DNA of 64,000 nt, from positions 138,879-202,878 of the forward strand of contig JAEXSP010000015.1 in assembly GCA_023453795.1 (NCBI GenBank), written 5' to 3'. Under the pieces are notes generated by a model. The model saw only the letters and a program-made list of their open reading frames with translations. It was not told the origin of the DNA and ran no database searches. The DNA comes from Bacillota bacterium. Its GTDB lineage: Bacteria; Bacillota; Clostridia; Acetivibrionales; JAEXSP01. How positions within the stretch are numbered: the first letter of the stretch is position 1; every line of letters begins with the position of its first letter. The translations under genes were made by a program, and so were the position numbers. Of the stretch, positions 8,067 to 17,268 are shown in pieces.

Positions 8067-9464
8067 ATGAGTTTTCCGGACAAAGACGTCTTTTTTAACA
8101 AATATCCCAGTATAAGCGGCAAAGAACAAGAATTTGATGATTTGGGATATACCTGGTCTGATATGGAAGCTATATATTATGACTATGTAGACAAAATTGC
8201 AGCATTAGAGGTCGCTGCAAACTCTCTTACTAAAATCTTGATGACTATGAAAAAGGTCCATTCTGTAAGAAAAAGAGTTAAGGACCCGGAACATCTGATT
8301 GAAAAAATCATAAGGAGAAGCTTGGACTTTAGGGGTCAATATGCCGATATATCCAACTACTGCGAAGTAATAAAAGATATGATCGGCATAAGAATTCTTC
8401 ATTTATATAAGGAAGATTGGCTTGATATACATAACAATATTAAAGCAAATTGGGAGCAGGATGAAACACCTATTGCAAATATAAAAAAGGGCGATAAGGA
8501 AGATGTCTTTATTAAAAACGGCTGCAATGTCAAGGTTCATGAATTGGGTTACAGGTCAGTCCATTATTCAATAAAGTGCAATTCCTGTCAGGAGATTGGT
8601 GCAATTGCTGAAATCCAGGTCAGGACTCTTTTCGAGGAAGCATGGAGTGAAATGGATCACGAGGTCAGATATCCTTACTATCAAAATGACCCGATATTGG
8701 GAAGCTTTTTGCAGACATTCAGCGGTATAGTCGGCAATGCCGATTCAATGGGTTCTTTTGTTATATTTTTAAAGAATCAGCTTTATAAAAATACAGATTC
8801 TGAAGGCGGCACTTCCTTCAATCCGGCAGGCGGCAAGGTTGTCAGAGATTTTGTCAATGCTGCGGGAAACATTATTATTGATAATTCTGTTGAGACGGAA
8901 GATGAGGATAAACTTAGAAATATCTATAACAGCCTGAATTACGGGGGACATAATAACTATTATATACAGAATTTCGCTGTAACTGAATTAAAAAACTTTC
9001 CGATAGAGAAATTTGTAGCAGCTTCTCCTGAATTGCAGGAAAATATAGGTAAAAGCATCGTTGAAATTGCACCCTCAAATAATAATTCGGGAAGCTATCA
9101 GGCAAGAGACTTTTTAGATGAACTGAGGAAAACAGAAAAAAAGTATCCGGTTAATTTTGTTAAAGGAATTTTTACCTCTACACTAAAAAGATATAATTAT
9201 GTATGGATTTGCAGCGAGTATTTTAATACTGCACTGCAGCTGACACTTAAGTTGAGCGAAATTGAAAGCTTAAATATTATTGATTCAGCAATAAAAGAGC
9301 TTAGCGAAGAGAAAATTGAAATATTCCACGGAGGGAAAAAATGTGAAGAAGTTATCAGTGTTATCAAAAGCCATCTGAATGATAGCGTAAGCAACTTATT
9401 AAAGTCTAAATTGAAGCAATTAGTCAATATCTTGAGTTCTTTAAAGGAAAAGGGAGTGTCTTGA
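8067..9464 (+). CDS. RelA/SpoT-domain nucleotidyltransferase with an unrecognised C-terminal half
   Basis: 465 residues, with AAAGGAGG just upstream of the ATG. The synthetase motifs run in order: RVKDPEHLIEK 70-80, DMIGIR 104-109, GYRSVHY 161-167 (the tyrosine that stacks on the acceptor base) and EIQVRT 182-187, then WSEMDHEVRY. There is no HD hydrolase domain. Small (p)ppGpp synthetases are about 210 residues. Here ~230 extra residues follow (about 235-465), with no TGS or ACT motif. It could be an alarmone synthetase with a sensor tail or a toxSAS-type toxin. Residues needed for pyrophosphate transfer look intact. Convergent with the phosphatase gene. Confidence 0.8.
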   Translation: MSFPDKDVFFNKYPSISGKEQEFDDLGYTWSDMEAIYYDYVDKIAALEVAANSLTKILMTMKKVHSVRKRVKDPEHLIEKIIRRSLDFRGQYADISNYCEVIKDMIGIRILHLYKEDWLDIHNNIKANWEQDETPIANIKKGDKEDVFIKNGCNVKVHELGYRSVHYSIKCNSCQEIGAIAEIQVRTLFEEAWSEMDHEVRYPYYQNDPILGSFLQTFSGIVGNADSMGSFVIFLKNQLYKNTDSEGGTSFNPAGGKVVRDFVNAAGNIIIDNSVETEDEDKLRNIYNSLNYGGHNNYYIQNFAVTELKNFPIEKFVAASPELQENIGKSIVEIAPSNNNSGSYQARDFLDELRKTEKKYPVNFVKGIFTSTLKRYNYVWICSEYFNTALQLTLKLSEIESLNIIDSAIKELSEEKIEIFHGGKKCEEVISVIKSHLNDSVSNLLKSKLKQLVNILSSLKEKGVS

Positions 9465-9475
9465 CTGCACTCCCC
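9451..9475. terminator. Hairpin between convergent genes
   Basis: Seven-pair stem 9452-9458 with 9468-9474 overlapping the stop codon of the RelA/SpoT gene. No T-tract, so its role as a terminator is uncertain. Confidence 0.35.
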
Positions 9476-9476
9476 C

Positions 9477-10784
9477 TCAATCTGGCCAAAGGGACGGTGA
9501 AAAAGCATCCGTACTTTTATCTATTGTAAATGTATCGATAAGCTCACCGTCCTGCTTTTTAGCCGTCAAAACCAGCTTATTGCCTTGCATTTCCGCAATA
9601 ATGTAACTTGGCTGGTCTTTGGGATTACAAAAAAATGTATCCCATTTCATTTGTTTGGTGTCATTATAAACTTTATTTCCGCTTCTTCCGGCTGTATAGT
9701 ACACGGTTCCCAAAGAAGGCTTGTCTAAATACCTATCCCCATTAATCGCATAAGTACGTGCAACGCAATGATCATGTCCGTTAAAAACCACATCAACATG
9801 ATATTTATCAATAATAGGCTGAAAAGCTGCTCTTACCTCATTATTCGGTCTTGATGGCATATTAGGGAATGGAGACTTATGGAACAATACGATTTTCCAT
9901 GGCTTGTTTGTCTTCTTAAGATCATTATCCAACCATTCTTTTTGTGTTTCTAAAATGCTTCCGTCAACATTCTTTTCTTCATTATATTGACTATCCAGAA
10001 CAACAAAATGGATATTTCCGTAATCGCAGGAATAAACCTGACTTTTATAGCCTTTCGGCCCGTTTTGGGGAACCTTGAACAAGTACTTCAGATACCTGGG
10101 TTTTCGGGTTGCTTTGAAAGAATTATCTTTATAGGTTTCATGATTTCCGCCTACGGGGATAACATCAATCAGGTTTACAATCCCTTCAGCACTGCTGAAC
10201 CATTTATTCCAGTGAGTATAAAGATCAATGTTTACCAAATCCCCCAGATTGACAAAGAATTCCGCGTCTTTATTGGCATTATACGCATTCCGAACTGTTT
10301 TTCTCCAGTCGCTGTAGTCAGGCTTGCTGATACCTGAACTCTGGCTGTCTCCGAATATAAGAAATTTGAAGTTTGTCGTATTGTTTGCTGCGGTTGAAAA
10401 AAAATATTTTTCACTCCGGTTTGTTCCTGTCCCTACACGGTAAGTATATTTCTTTCCAGGCTCCAAGCCCCTTAAAGTTACTGAATGAATATTCACCTTC
10501 CCCAGCTCGGTATTAAGCTTTGACGTCTCCGCTTTCATAATCTTCGATTTAGAATCGAAGTCTTCTGAGTACTGGCAATATTGAATTTCACCGCTATGTA
10601 CACCGGAATCTGTTCTCCACGAAACCGTTTGTGTTGTCGCAGGGTCCCCGGTCCAGGTCAATGTAATCTGGTCAGGCCTTGCTGTTGCTCCGGTTGAGAA
10701 ATTGCTTACTGTAAGGGTAGTAGATTTAGTCAACAAAACTGTTAAAATAACCGAAAGAATTAAATAAATGCTGATTTTTTTCAT
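9477..10784 (-). CDS. Secreted purple-acid-phosphatase-like metallophosphoesterase
   Basis: 435 residues from the ATG at 10784 (AAGGA just upstream, then signal peptide MKKISIYLILSVILTVLL). The upstream GTG at 10826 would bury the signal peptide. An N-terminal Fn3-like domain of purple acid phosphatases (ITLTWTGDPATTQTVSWRTD) is followed by the dinuclear-metal phosphoesterase domain: GDSQ, NLGDLV, GGNHE, LFHKSPFP and NGHDHCVART. All five metal-ligand blocks are present. It is predicted to hydrolyse phosphomonoesters or diesters outside the cell. It lies 42 nt after the SUKH gene and is probably co-transcribed with it. Confidence 0.88.
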   Translation of the reverse strand: MKKISIYLILSVILTVLLTKSTTLTVSNFSTGATARPDQITLTWTGDPATTQTVSWRTDSGVHSGEIQYCQYSEDFDSKSKIMKAETSKLNTELGKVNIHSVTLRGLEPGKKYTYRVGTGTNRSEKYFFSTAANNTTNFKFLIFGDSQSSGISKPDYSDWRKTVRNAYNANKDAEFFVNLGDLVNIDLYTHWNKWFSSAEGIVNLIDVIPVGGNHETYKDNSFKATRKPRYLKYLFKVPQNGPKGYKSQVYSCDYGNIHFVVLDSQYNEEKNVDGSILETQKEWLDNDLKKTNKPWKIVLFHKSPFPNMPSRPNNEVRAAFQPIIDKYHVDVVFNGHDHCVARTYAINGDRYLDKPSLGTVYYTAGRSGNKVYNDTKQMKWDTFFCNPKDQPSYIIAEMQGNKLVLTAKKQDGELIDTFTIDKSTDAFSPSLWPD

Positions 10785-10826
10785 ATATATTCCTTGCCCC
10801 GCTGCTTTCAACAAATAGTCAGACAC

Positions 10827-11660
10827 TTAAGTCCACAGATCCAAATCAATCACCTTGTTTGAGCTTTTTTCTATAATCTGAATACAGTCCTCTTTATTAT
10901 TTATTTCAATGCATGTCTGATAATATTTCGAAAACATAACATCCTCCAAAAGCTTATACGGTAAATTACCAGAGGCTTGAAAAAGCTCTCCCATAGGTGT
11001 ATTCAGTTTTAGCAATTGTTTTATCTTAAGCAATCCGCTTTTCCCTGAATTGGGACTCTTAAAAATATAGATGTCAACTTTATCAGGGTATATCTTTTTG
11101 TTATAGTCCTCATTCATTAAAGCATCAATTGATTTCGTCCCAATGCAAAGTTCCTTAAATCCGACTGCAATTAATTTCGAGTCCTCATAGCCCAAATTTC
11201 CCGAGTGTGAAGCAAGTATGGGATAATCATTATTTTTATGGCACTCTCTCATGTCGAACAATAAATGATTGCCGCAGCCATCCATAGCAAACGATACGGC
11301 AAGCTTCATGTACTCCGGCAGTTCATAAGCAATATTCATTTCTCTAAATTCATTTGTACTGAAAAATTGCAAATACCTGTCCCCATTAGCAAATTCTCCG
11401 CCATTCGAATACTTTAGGAACTCTAAGTAGTCCGACGGCAATTCTCTTTTTGGAAAGCTCCAAAGCCTTGGATCAAAAGGCTTATACAGATCATAATATT
11501 TATCACCTTTTCGAAACGGGTTCTTTTGCCTGGAGTTTATTTCATCAATTTCTTCACTAGATAAATCAACATTCCAGGTGTTTACAAACTCTTCTATTTC
11601 CGTCTGGGTTGCACCGGGCTTCTTGATATATTCTTTGTTATAAATACTCTTAAAATCCAT
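10827..11660 (-). CDS. SMI1/KNR4 (SUKH) family protein
   Basis: 277 residues, AAGGTG ribosome site. The core SUKH signature is LPSDYLEFLKYSNGGE near residue 75, followed by the usual FxxxE/DGCGNHLLFD pattern. SUKH proteins often act as immunity proteins against secreted nuclease toxins. No polymorphic toxin gene is seen nearby, so the role is open. Residues ~180-277 extend beyond the usual domain. Confidence 0.75.
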   Translation of the reverse strand: MDFKSIYNKEYIKKPGATQTEIEEFVNTWNVDLSSEEIDEINSRQKNPFRKGDKYYDLYKPFDPRLWSFPKRELPSDYLEFLKYSNGGEFANGDRYLQFFSTNEFREMNIAYELPEYMKLAVSFAMDGCGNHLLFDMRECHKNNDYPILASHSGNLGYEDSKLIAVGFKELCIGTKSIDALMNEDYNKKIYPDKVDIYIFKSPNSGKSGLLKIKQLLKLNTPMGELFQASGNLPYKLLEDVMFSKYYQTCIEINNKEDCIQIIEKSSNKVIDLDLWT

Positions 11661-11751
11661 AAAAACACCTTATAATCTTCCAGGATTTTTATTTCAATAG
11701 TCATCCCTCTGAATTTGTTTGCTCAGATTTTATCATATAAAAATGCCTGTG

Positions 11752-11787
11752 TAAAACAAAACGCACATCCATTTAATGAATGTGCGT
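11752..11787 (-). terminator. Terminator of the dockerin esterase gene
   Basis: Eight-pair stem 11761-11768 with 11780-11787, followed on the minus strand by a T-rich run. Confidence 0.75.
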
Positions 11788-11807
11788 CCAACTAGCATTA
11801 GAACAAT

Positions 11808-12734
11808 TTATTGTTTATAAGGCAGCGTCGTTATAATTTTAAGCAAATACTGTTTTATAATAGCAAGGTCAAGAGAATCTACAGAATTATCAAGATTCAG
11901 GTCCACAATCTTATTATATACATGCTTCGGATCCATTAAATACTGCTTGAGTCCTGCAAGATCCAAGGCATCCACAGCTTTGTCATTGTTTATATCCCCA
12001 TAAATTTCTGTTGGTGTATCGAAAAAGTAAATTCTCTGCATTTCAGCCCAAATTGCGTCTGCTGCTGCATAGCTCCCTGCTGTAGTGGGATGTATGCCGT
12101 CCGACAAAATGTACTGGGAGTATTTGCCGTCAAAGGTAGGTCTTAAATCAAAGAAATATCCTTTTGGCGAAGTTGAACCAGTTACAATACTCTGAATTTG
12201 CGGTCTTAATGTATTCAGTTTTGGATTTAAGGTTCCAGATAAAGATCCCTGAGCATCAGGATAAAACAGATAGAAAACCTTGACCAGACCGTTCTTCTGC
12301 ATTGTCTGAAATAAGGTTTTTGCTGCAGCTACGGCATTATCTACGCTTCCCATCAAGCAGTCATTTCCTCCGCCATCCATAATGACATACTTTACTGTAC
12401 CAGCATTTACACCATTTTGGTATTGTTGAGGAATATTCGGTGAACTTCCACCGGAAAGCAAGGTTCCGCTTACTGAATTATCCCGGAAATGGTCATTCGC
12501 ACCCAGAACCCCTGCGTTTATGGCATCTTGTTCCAACCTTTTTGTGATTTCATGGGACAACGCTAAAAATGAGTCCCCTATTACAAGGACTTCACTTCCT
12601 TTTATTTGGGTTGTACTGGCTGCTGTAGTTCCTGATGTCGCCGCTGTTGCTTGTCCGGGCAATAAAAAAAGCCCTGCAAAAGCACACGTAATGACTGAGG
12701 CGGTAATTCGGAAAAGCACATTCTTGAATTTCAT
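11808..12734 (-). CDS. Cellulosomal SGNH/GDSL hydrolase with C-terminal type I dockerin
   Basis: 308 residues from the ATG at 12734 (GGAGGG upstream). The signal peptide ends near ATAA. SGNH blocks: VLVIGDSFLALS (catalytic Ser), GGGND (Asn) and DGIHPT (Asp/His). This points to a carbohydrate esterase or lipase-type enzyme; the substrate is not visible. The C-terminus carries a duplicated dockerin (GDINNDKAVDALDLAGLKQY and DLNLDNSVDSLDLAIIKQYL). Calcium-binding Asp/Asn residues are present and AL/SL pairs stand at the recognition positions. It would be docked to a cohesin scaffold. Confidence 0.9.
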   Translation of the reverse strand: MKFKNVLFRITASVITCAFAGLFLLPGQATAATSGTTAASTTQIKGSEVLVIGDSFLALSHEITKRLEQDAINAGVLGANDHFRDNSVSGTLLSGGSSPNIPQQYQNGVNAGTVKYVIMDGGGNDCLMGSVDNAVAAAKTLFQTMQKNGLVKVFYLFYPDAQGSLSGTLNPKLNTLRPQIQSIVTGSTSPKGYFFDLRPTFDGKYSQYILSDGIHPTTAGSYAAADAIWAEMQRIYFFDTPTEIYGDINNDKAVDALDLAGLKQYLMDPKHVYNKIVDLNLDNSVDSLDLAIIKQYLLKIITTLPYKQ

Positions 12735-12989
12735 AACATTCCCTCCCATTTCTCTCCATACAATATTAAACCTTAATGTTTCAAGCATTGAAACATTCCA
12801 AACCCATTATATACCATTTTCTTCGGACAAGCAACCATAATTTATCTTTAATAATAAAATTCTCCACTTTTGCAGTATGCAGGTTTTCATGTAAAAAGAA
12901 TCAAAACAATTAAGGTTTACCGACTGTAAAAGCTACGCAACTCACTGGAATAAAAGCCCTCACCCTCCATAATATATCTTATCAGGAAC

Positions 12990-13019
12990 TTGACGGAAGC
13001 AATAATCTTGTATTATTAT
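12990..13019 (+). promoter_or_regulatory. Candidate promoter of the RiPP operon
   Basis: TTGACG (12990-12995), an 18-bp spacer and TATTAT (13014-13019), 150 nt before the first maturase gene. The region 12735-13168 holds nothing else recognisable. Confidence 0.4.
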
Positions 13020-13168
13020 AGTAATTATTACTAACTTATGTAAATTTATAGGTTATTCAGAAAATATTTGTAATATTATAAAACAGGTTTAAAGAATAAA
13101 GCATTTCTCTAAGTACTGAGTATTAAAAATTCCATAATAAAATACATTAACTTGCAAAGGATTAACGT

Positions 13169-15196
13169 ATGAAAGTACTTCTCTGCAACATGCCATGGGG
13201 AAAAATTGATTTTCCGTCAATACAACTGGGTATTCTGAAAGCTTATCTGACGCAGCACGGAATAAGTGCCGATGTATCATATCAGAATGTAAGATTCGCT
13301 GCCTTGATCGGTACGGAAACATACTCGAAGCTTTCAATCAGTTCCCGTTATTCCTTTCTTTTAGAATGGCTGTTTAACGAATTTATTGTTAAAGACAAGT
13401 CAGTACTTAAGGAAATGCAGAAAAATCAGGAAAATGATATCAGGGAGCTTATTGAGCTAAAGGATACAAACCCTTTTTTGACGGACGCCTATAATCCGAT
13501 GCCTATCGGAAGTGCAAAAGCAGTAGATGAAAAGCAGATTGAAAATGAATTAATCAGGGTCTGCAGGAATATAAAAAATGAAACCATCCCCACCTACTTT
13601 TATAAGCTGTTAAATGAAACCAACTTTTCCGAATACGACATAATAGGTTTTACCTGTTCTTTCAGTCAGACAGCCCCTTCAATCAGCTTCGCCAGAATCA
13701 TAAAGGACAGGTTCAGAGATAAGGTGATAATACTAGGAGGCAATGGTGTAAGCGGTCATATGGGAATTGAGTACATGAAGGCTTTCCCATGGATTGATTA
13801 CATTGTATACGGTGAGGGAGAAACTGCGCTTTCGGAACTGGTTCAATATCTCAGGGAAAATCATTACAGCTTAAAGCCCGGGCACAAGCTTACAGGGATT
13901 ATCTACCGGGAGGAAGACGGAAATATCATAATGTCACCGCCGTCACCATCCCTTGAAATGGACAAAGTTCCCGTACCCGATTATGATGATTATTTCAGTC
14001 AGATAAAAATAATTGAAAAAGCAGCAGGAATAAGCCTCAAGCAGGACACTTTACTGTTTGAAACAGCTAGGGGCTGTTGGTGGGGAGAAAAAAAGCAATG
14101 CAAATTCTGCAGCCTCAACGGTGAAAACCGGCATTTCCGGAGCAAAACCTGGGAAACGGTACTTGAGAATGTTCTTCAGCTATCGGAACGGTATGAAAAA
14201 AATGAACTTATTTGTGTCGACAATATATTGAGTTATCCCGCATTGGTTAATTTATTTTCAGCATTGCAGGAAAGGAATCTGAATCTTGATATATTCTGGG
14301 AAGTAAAGCCGAATCTATCAATGAAGCAGCTGAAAATATTGTCCGAAGCCGGGCTGAAAAAAGTTCAGGCAGGAATAGAAAGCTTTAGCACTGAAGTGAT
14401 AAGACTTATCGAAAAAGGCTCGACCAGGTTGAAAAACGTGCAGTTTGTTAGAAACTGCTTCTCACTGGGAATTCATGTATCCTATAATTTCCTCTTCGGT
14501 TTTCCCGGAGAAAAGCCGGAATACTACAATGACCTTGCAGAACTGTTTCCGCTTCTTCACCACATTACCCCTCCCCTCTATCCGCCAAGGCCTATGATTC
14601 TTCAAAGATTCAGCAGGTATTATGCAGAACCCGAAGAGAATCAATTAAAAAATATAAGACCTATGAAGCAGTACAATATCATTTATCCGGTTAAAGAGCT
14701 GGATATAGAAAAAATATCCGCCACTTACTCTTTTGAATGCACTTCTGTACCTCAAAACCTTGACTATATGATCAGAATTACCGAAGCTATCGGAGATTGG
14801 AATATAGCTTTTGGGGGTAAAAACACTCCGATTCTTGCATATGAAACCGGAGTTAATTTTGTCAGGCTTTACGATTCAAGGTTTGAAAGGTTCAGGAGTA
14901 TGATTCTAAGGGGCATTCCGGCAATGATTTACCTGCTTTGCGAAGAAATAAGACCACTTGACAGGGTTATTAGCGTCATAAGGGAAAAACATGCCGAAAA
15001 AGACCTGAAGGATGAGGAGATAACAAACCTTCTCAATGTCCTTGTCTCAGAAAAGCTCATGATTATGGAGGATGGAATGTATTTGTCGCTGGCGGTCAAC
15101 CTCCGTCACATTTCGGACAGATTGCCTGAATACAGCCGAAGCAGGATAATCAATGCAAGATTGTTCAATGAATTTGATGAATTATTCAAAAAATAA
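13169..15196 (+). CDS. B12-binding radical SAM enzyme, RiPP-maturation type
   Basis: 675 residues. The N-terminal ~290 residues are a cobalamin-binding-like domain (MKVLLCNMPWGKIDFPSIQL, then ILGGNGVSGHMGIEYMKAFP). The radical SAM cluster motif sits at about residues 303-314 as CWWGEKKQCKFC, followed by SLNGENRHFRSKT. This W-W-G-E-K form is typical of the RiPP maturation radical SAM family 1 enzymes, whose B12-dependent members are predicted C-methyltransferases. The C-terminal ~200 residues are a helical accessory region. It is the first gene of a three-gene operon, 21 nt before the SPASM maturase. It most likely acts on the Cys-rich precursor two genes downstream; the exact chemistry is inferred. 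Confidence 0.85.
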   Translation: MKVLLCNMPWGKIDFPSIQLGILKAYLTQHGISADVSYQNVRFAALIGTETYSKLSISSRYSFLLEWLFNEFIVKDKSVLKEMQKNQENDIRELIELKDTNPFLTDAYNPMPIGSAKAVDEKQIENELIRVCRNIKNETIPTYFYKLLNETNFSEYDIIGFTCSFSQTAPSISFARIIKDRFRDKVIILGGNGVSGHMGIEYMKAFPWIDYIVYGEGETALSELVQYLRENHYSLKPGHKLTGIIYREEDGNIIMSPPSPSLEMDKVPVPDYDDYFSQIKIIEKAAGISLKQDTLLFETARGCWWGEKKQCKFCSLNGENRHFRSKTWETVLENVLQLSERYEKNELICVDNILSYPALVNLFSALQERNLNLDIFWEVKPNLSMKQLKILSEAGLKKVQAGIESFSTEVIRLIEKGSTRLKNVQFVRNCFSLGIHVSYNFLFGFPGEKPEYYNDLAELFPLLHHITPPLYPPRPMILQRFSRYYAEPEENQLKNIRPMKQYNIIYPVKELDIEKISATYSFECTSVPQNLDYMIRITEAIGDWNIAFGGKNTPILAYETGVNFVRLYDSRFERFRSMILRGIPAMIYLLCEEIRPLDRVISVIREKHAEKDLKDEEITNLLNVLVSEKLMIMEDGMYLSLAVNLRHISDRLPEYSRSRIINARLFNEFDELFKK

Positions 15197-15217
15197 ACAA
15201 TTTGGGGGAAGAAGAAA

Positions 15218-16609
15218 ATGTATAAAAACTACAAGACATCCGCATTTAATACAGTCGTAAGAATAGATGAAGACAATTCAATAATTTATAACAGCTTTTC
15301 ACAAGGGCTTTCACTTCTGGATGTCAATGAAATGGGCATATACAAGAAATTTGACAAGCAGGAAGACGGAAATATTGACGCAGAAGAAAGGGACGTTATC
15401 GATCAACTGCTGATAAACAACTTTCTGGTTCCCTCCGACATTAACGAATTGGAGAAATTCACCGCGTACTACCGGCAGGAAAGGCAGAAAACGGACAACA
15501 TGGGTATTACCGTGCTGCCTACCTTGAACTGCAACTTCGGGTGCAACTACTGCTTTGAAGGAAATGAAAAATCAAATACACTTATGCCTGAAAAAATCCA
15601 GCAGTCCATTATGAACCTTATCCAAAGGAAATCAGACACAATCAAAAGCCTGAATATAACCTGGTTTGGCGGAGAACCCCTAATGGGCCTGAACGTCATA
15701 AAGAAGCTGTCCAACAACATCATCCCGTTTTGCGATTCAAAGGGAATATCTTACTACGCATCGATTATCACAAACGGTTACATGCTTACCGAAGAAGTAA
15801 TGGGAGAATTGTATATACGTAAGGTACGCACTGTTCAAATCACTCTTGACGGTGCCGAACAGGAGCACAACAGTACAAGATCCTTGAAAGCTACCGGCCA
15901 AGGCACATACGGCAGGATCCTGGACAACATTAAAGCTTACATAGATAAATACCCCATTAATACTATAATAAGAATCAATGTGGATAAGAAAAACGTGGAC
16001 TCAATATTCGGACTTCTTGATGATCTTGAAAAAAGAGGTCTTAGCAATACAAGGCGTCTGTCGGTTTATTTCTCACCTATAGAGGCCTCTACGCGCGCCT
16101 GTGGGAAGGCAGTCGATGAGGTCATAAAAATGGAGAATTTCGCAAAACACGAATTTGAATTATATAAATACGCCATAGCAAAGGGATTAAGTTACAATTC
16201 CCTCCCCTACCGCATGGTGGGTATCTGCACTTCCTGCCGCCCCAACGGCCTTGTAATCCTGCCCAACGGTGATCTTCACCGGTGCTGGGAAACAGTTTCC
16301 GACGAAAGCAAGAAAATAGGACTTCTTGAAAACGGCGACAACCTGACTAAAAATTCATTGGAAGCAAAATGGTCAGACTGGAGTCCCCTTAACTATGAAG
16401 AATGCCGGAATTGCCCCATATTACCCAATTGTGCAGGCTACTGCTCTTACAGGTTCATTTACGGTTCCGAATTCAAAAGTGCCTTCAAAACACCATGTCC
16501 GGCACTTAAATATAACATCAAAGACAAGCTGCTGTACTACATAGCTTCAAAAGATCCGGATATCGCTAAACTACTGCTTGTAAAAGGAATGGAGGGAGGT
16601 GTAAGTTAA
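15218..16609 (+). CDS. SPASM-domain radical SAM peptide maturase (CcpM-like)
   Basis: 463 residues, with a GGGGGAAG ribosome site. An N-terminal ~95-residue region likely includes a peptide-recognition domain. The radical SAM motif CNFGCNYC has cysteines at 105, 109 and 112. ITWFGGEPL follows, and C-terminal SPASM cysteines are spread from CTSCRPNG through CRNCPILPNCAGYC to CPAL. The architecture matches clostridial maturases that work on Cys-rich peptides. Such enzymes commonly build thioether links from Cys to backbone carbons. Adjacency to the Cys-repeat precursor (44 nt gap) supports that substrate. Confidence 0.88.
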   Translation: MYKNYKTSAFNTVVRIDEDNSIIYNSFSQGLSLLDVNEMGIYKKFDKQEDGNIDAEERDVIDQLLINNFLVPSDINELEKFTAYYRQERQKTDNMGITVLPTLNCNFGCNYCFEGNEKSNTLMPEKIQQSIMNLIQRKSDTIKSLNITWFGGEPLMGLNVIKKLSNNIIPFCDSKGISYYASIITNGYMLTEEVMGELYIRKVRTVQITLDGAEQEHNSTRSLKATGQGTYGRILDNIKAYIDKYPINTIIRINVDKKNVDSIFGLLDDLEKRGLSNTRRLSVYFSPIEASTRACGKAVDEVIKMENFAKHEFELYKYAIAKGLSYNSLPYRMVGICTSCRPNGLVILPNGDLHRCWETVSDESKKIGLLENGDNLTKNSLEAKWSDWSPLNYEECRNCPILPNCAGYCSYRFIYGSEFKSAFKTPCPALKYNIKDKLLYYIASKDPDIAKLLLVKGMEGGVS

Positions 16610-16653
16610 AGGTATTTTAATCATTAACAATAAATTTTAAGGAGGACTGAAAT

Positions 16654-17262
16654 ATGAAAAACTTTGTTAACATCGGTTTTAACGGTTATCCTGAGAGCAA
16701 CGTAGATTCTGTTGTAAGAGGGTTTACAACGAATAAGGAACTCGTAGTGTTCAGCGTATCGCCTGACGAAGGCACAACAGCTTCACTGCACGGGACAAAA
16801 CTTGAATTGCCCAATGAGTTAGTCAAAATTAACGACTTAAAAACCCTGATCAATTACCTAAAAGGTGTATCAATGTCTGTGGAAAATAATGTACTTAAAA
16901 CACAAACTCTGCCGAGCAATGCGGCAATGTATATGAAAACAGCTCCTCTTGCCGACCAGGATTGTACAGCATACGGCGGATGCCCTGCAGATGGTGGTTG
17001 TGCAGCAGATGGCTGTGCAGCACACGGTGGCTGCGCGGCTCGTGCCGGGTGTGCAGCGGATGGCTGCGGAGGATATGGCGGCTGCGCTGCAGACGGAGGC
17101 TGTGCAGCACGTGGATGTGCAGCGGACGGAGGCTGTGGAGCAAATGTACCTTGTGCAGCTGATGGCTGCGTTGGACATGCATGCGGAGTTGATGCCTGCC
17201 CGGCAAATGTCAACATCGGGCCGTGTGCAATTGATATTCCTATATGCCCGATAATTCTGTAA
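16654..17262 (+). CDS. Cys-rich RiPP precursor with 17-residue three-Cys repeats
   Basis: 202 residues, AAGGAGG ribosome site. Residues 1-103 form a Cys-free leader (MKNFVNIGFNG at the start). The core 104-202 holds 17 Cys, Gly, Ala and Asp-rich. Cys spacing is x5, x5, x4 repeated exactly four times (residues 104-171), then x4, x4, x8, x6, ending in a hydrophobic tail PIIL. Typical units are CAADGG, CAAHGG and CAARG. TGT and TGC alternate freely between units, so the repeat is kept at protein level rather than being a recent DNA duplication. There is no signal peptide. Export and leader removal genes are not adjacent. Probably matured by the two upstream radical SAM enzymes. A plain metal-binding protein is the main alternative. 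Confidence 0.85.
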   Translation: MKNFVNIGFNGYPESNVDSVVRGFTTNKELVVFSVSPDEGTTASLHGTKLELPNELVKINDLKTLINYLKGVSMSVENNVLKTQTLPSNAAMYMKTAPLADQDCTAYGGCPADGGCAADGCAAHGGCAARAGCAADGCGGYGGCAADGGCAARGCAADGGCGANVPCAADGCVGHACGVDACPANVNIGPCAIDIPICPIIL

Positions 17263-17268
17263 TAAAAA

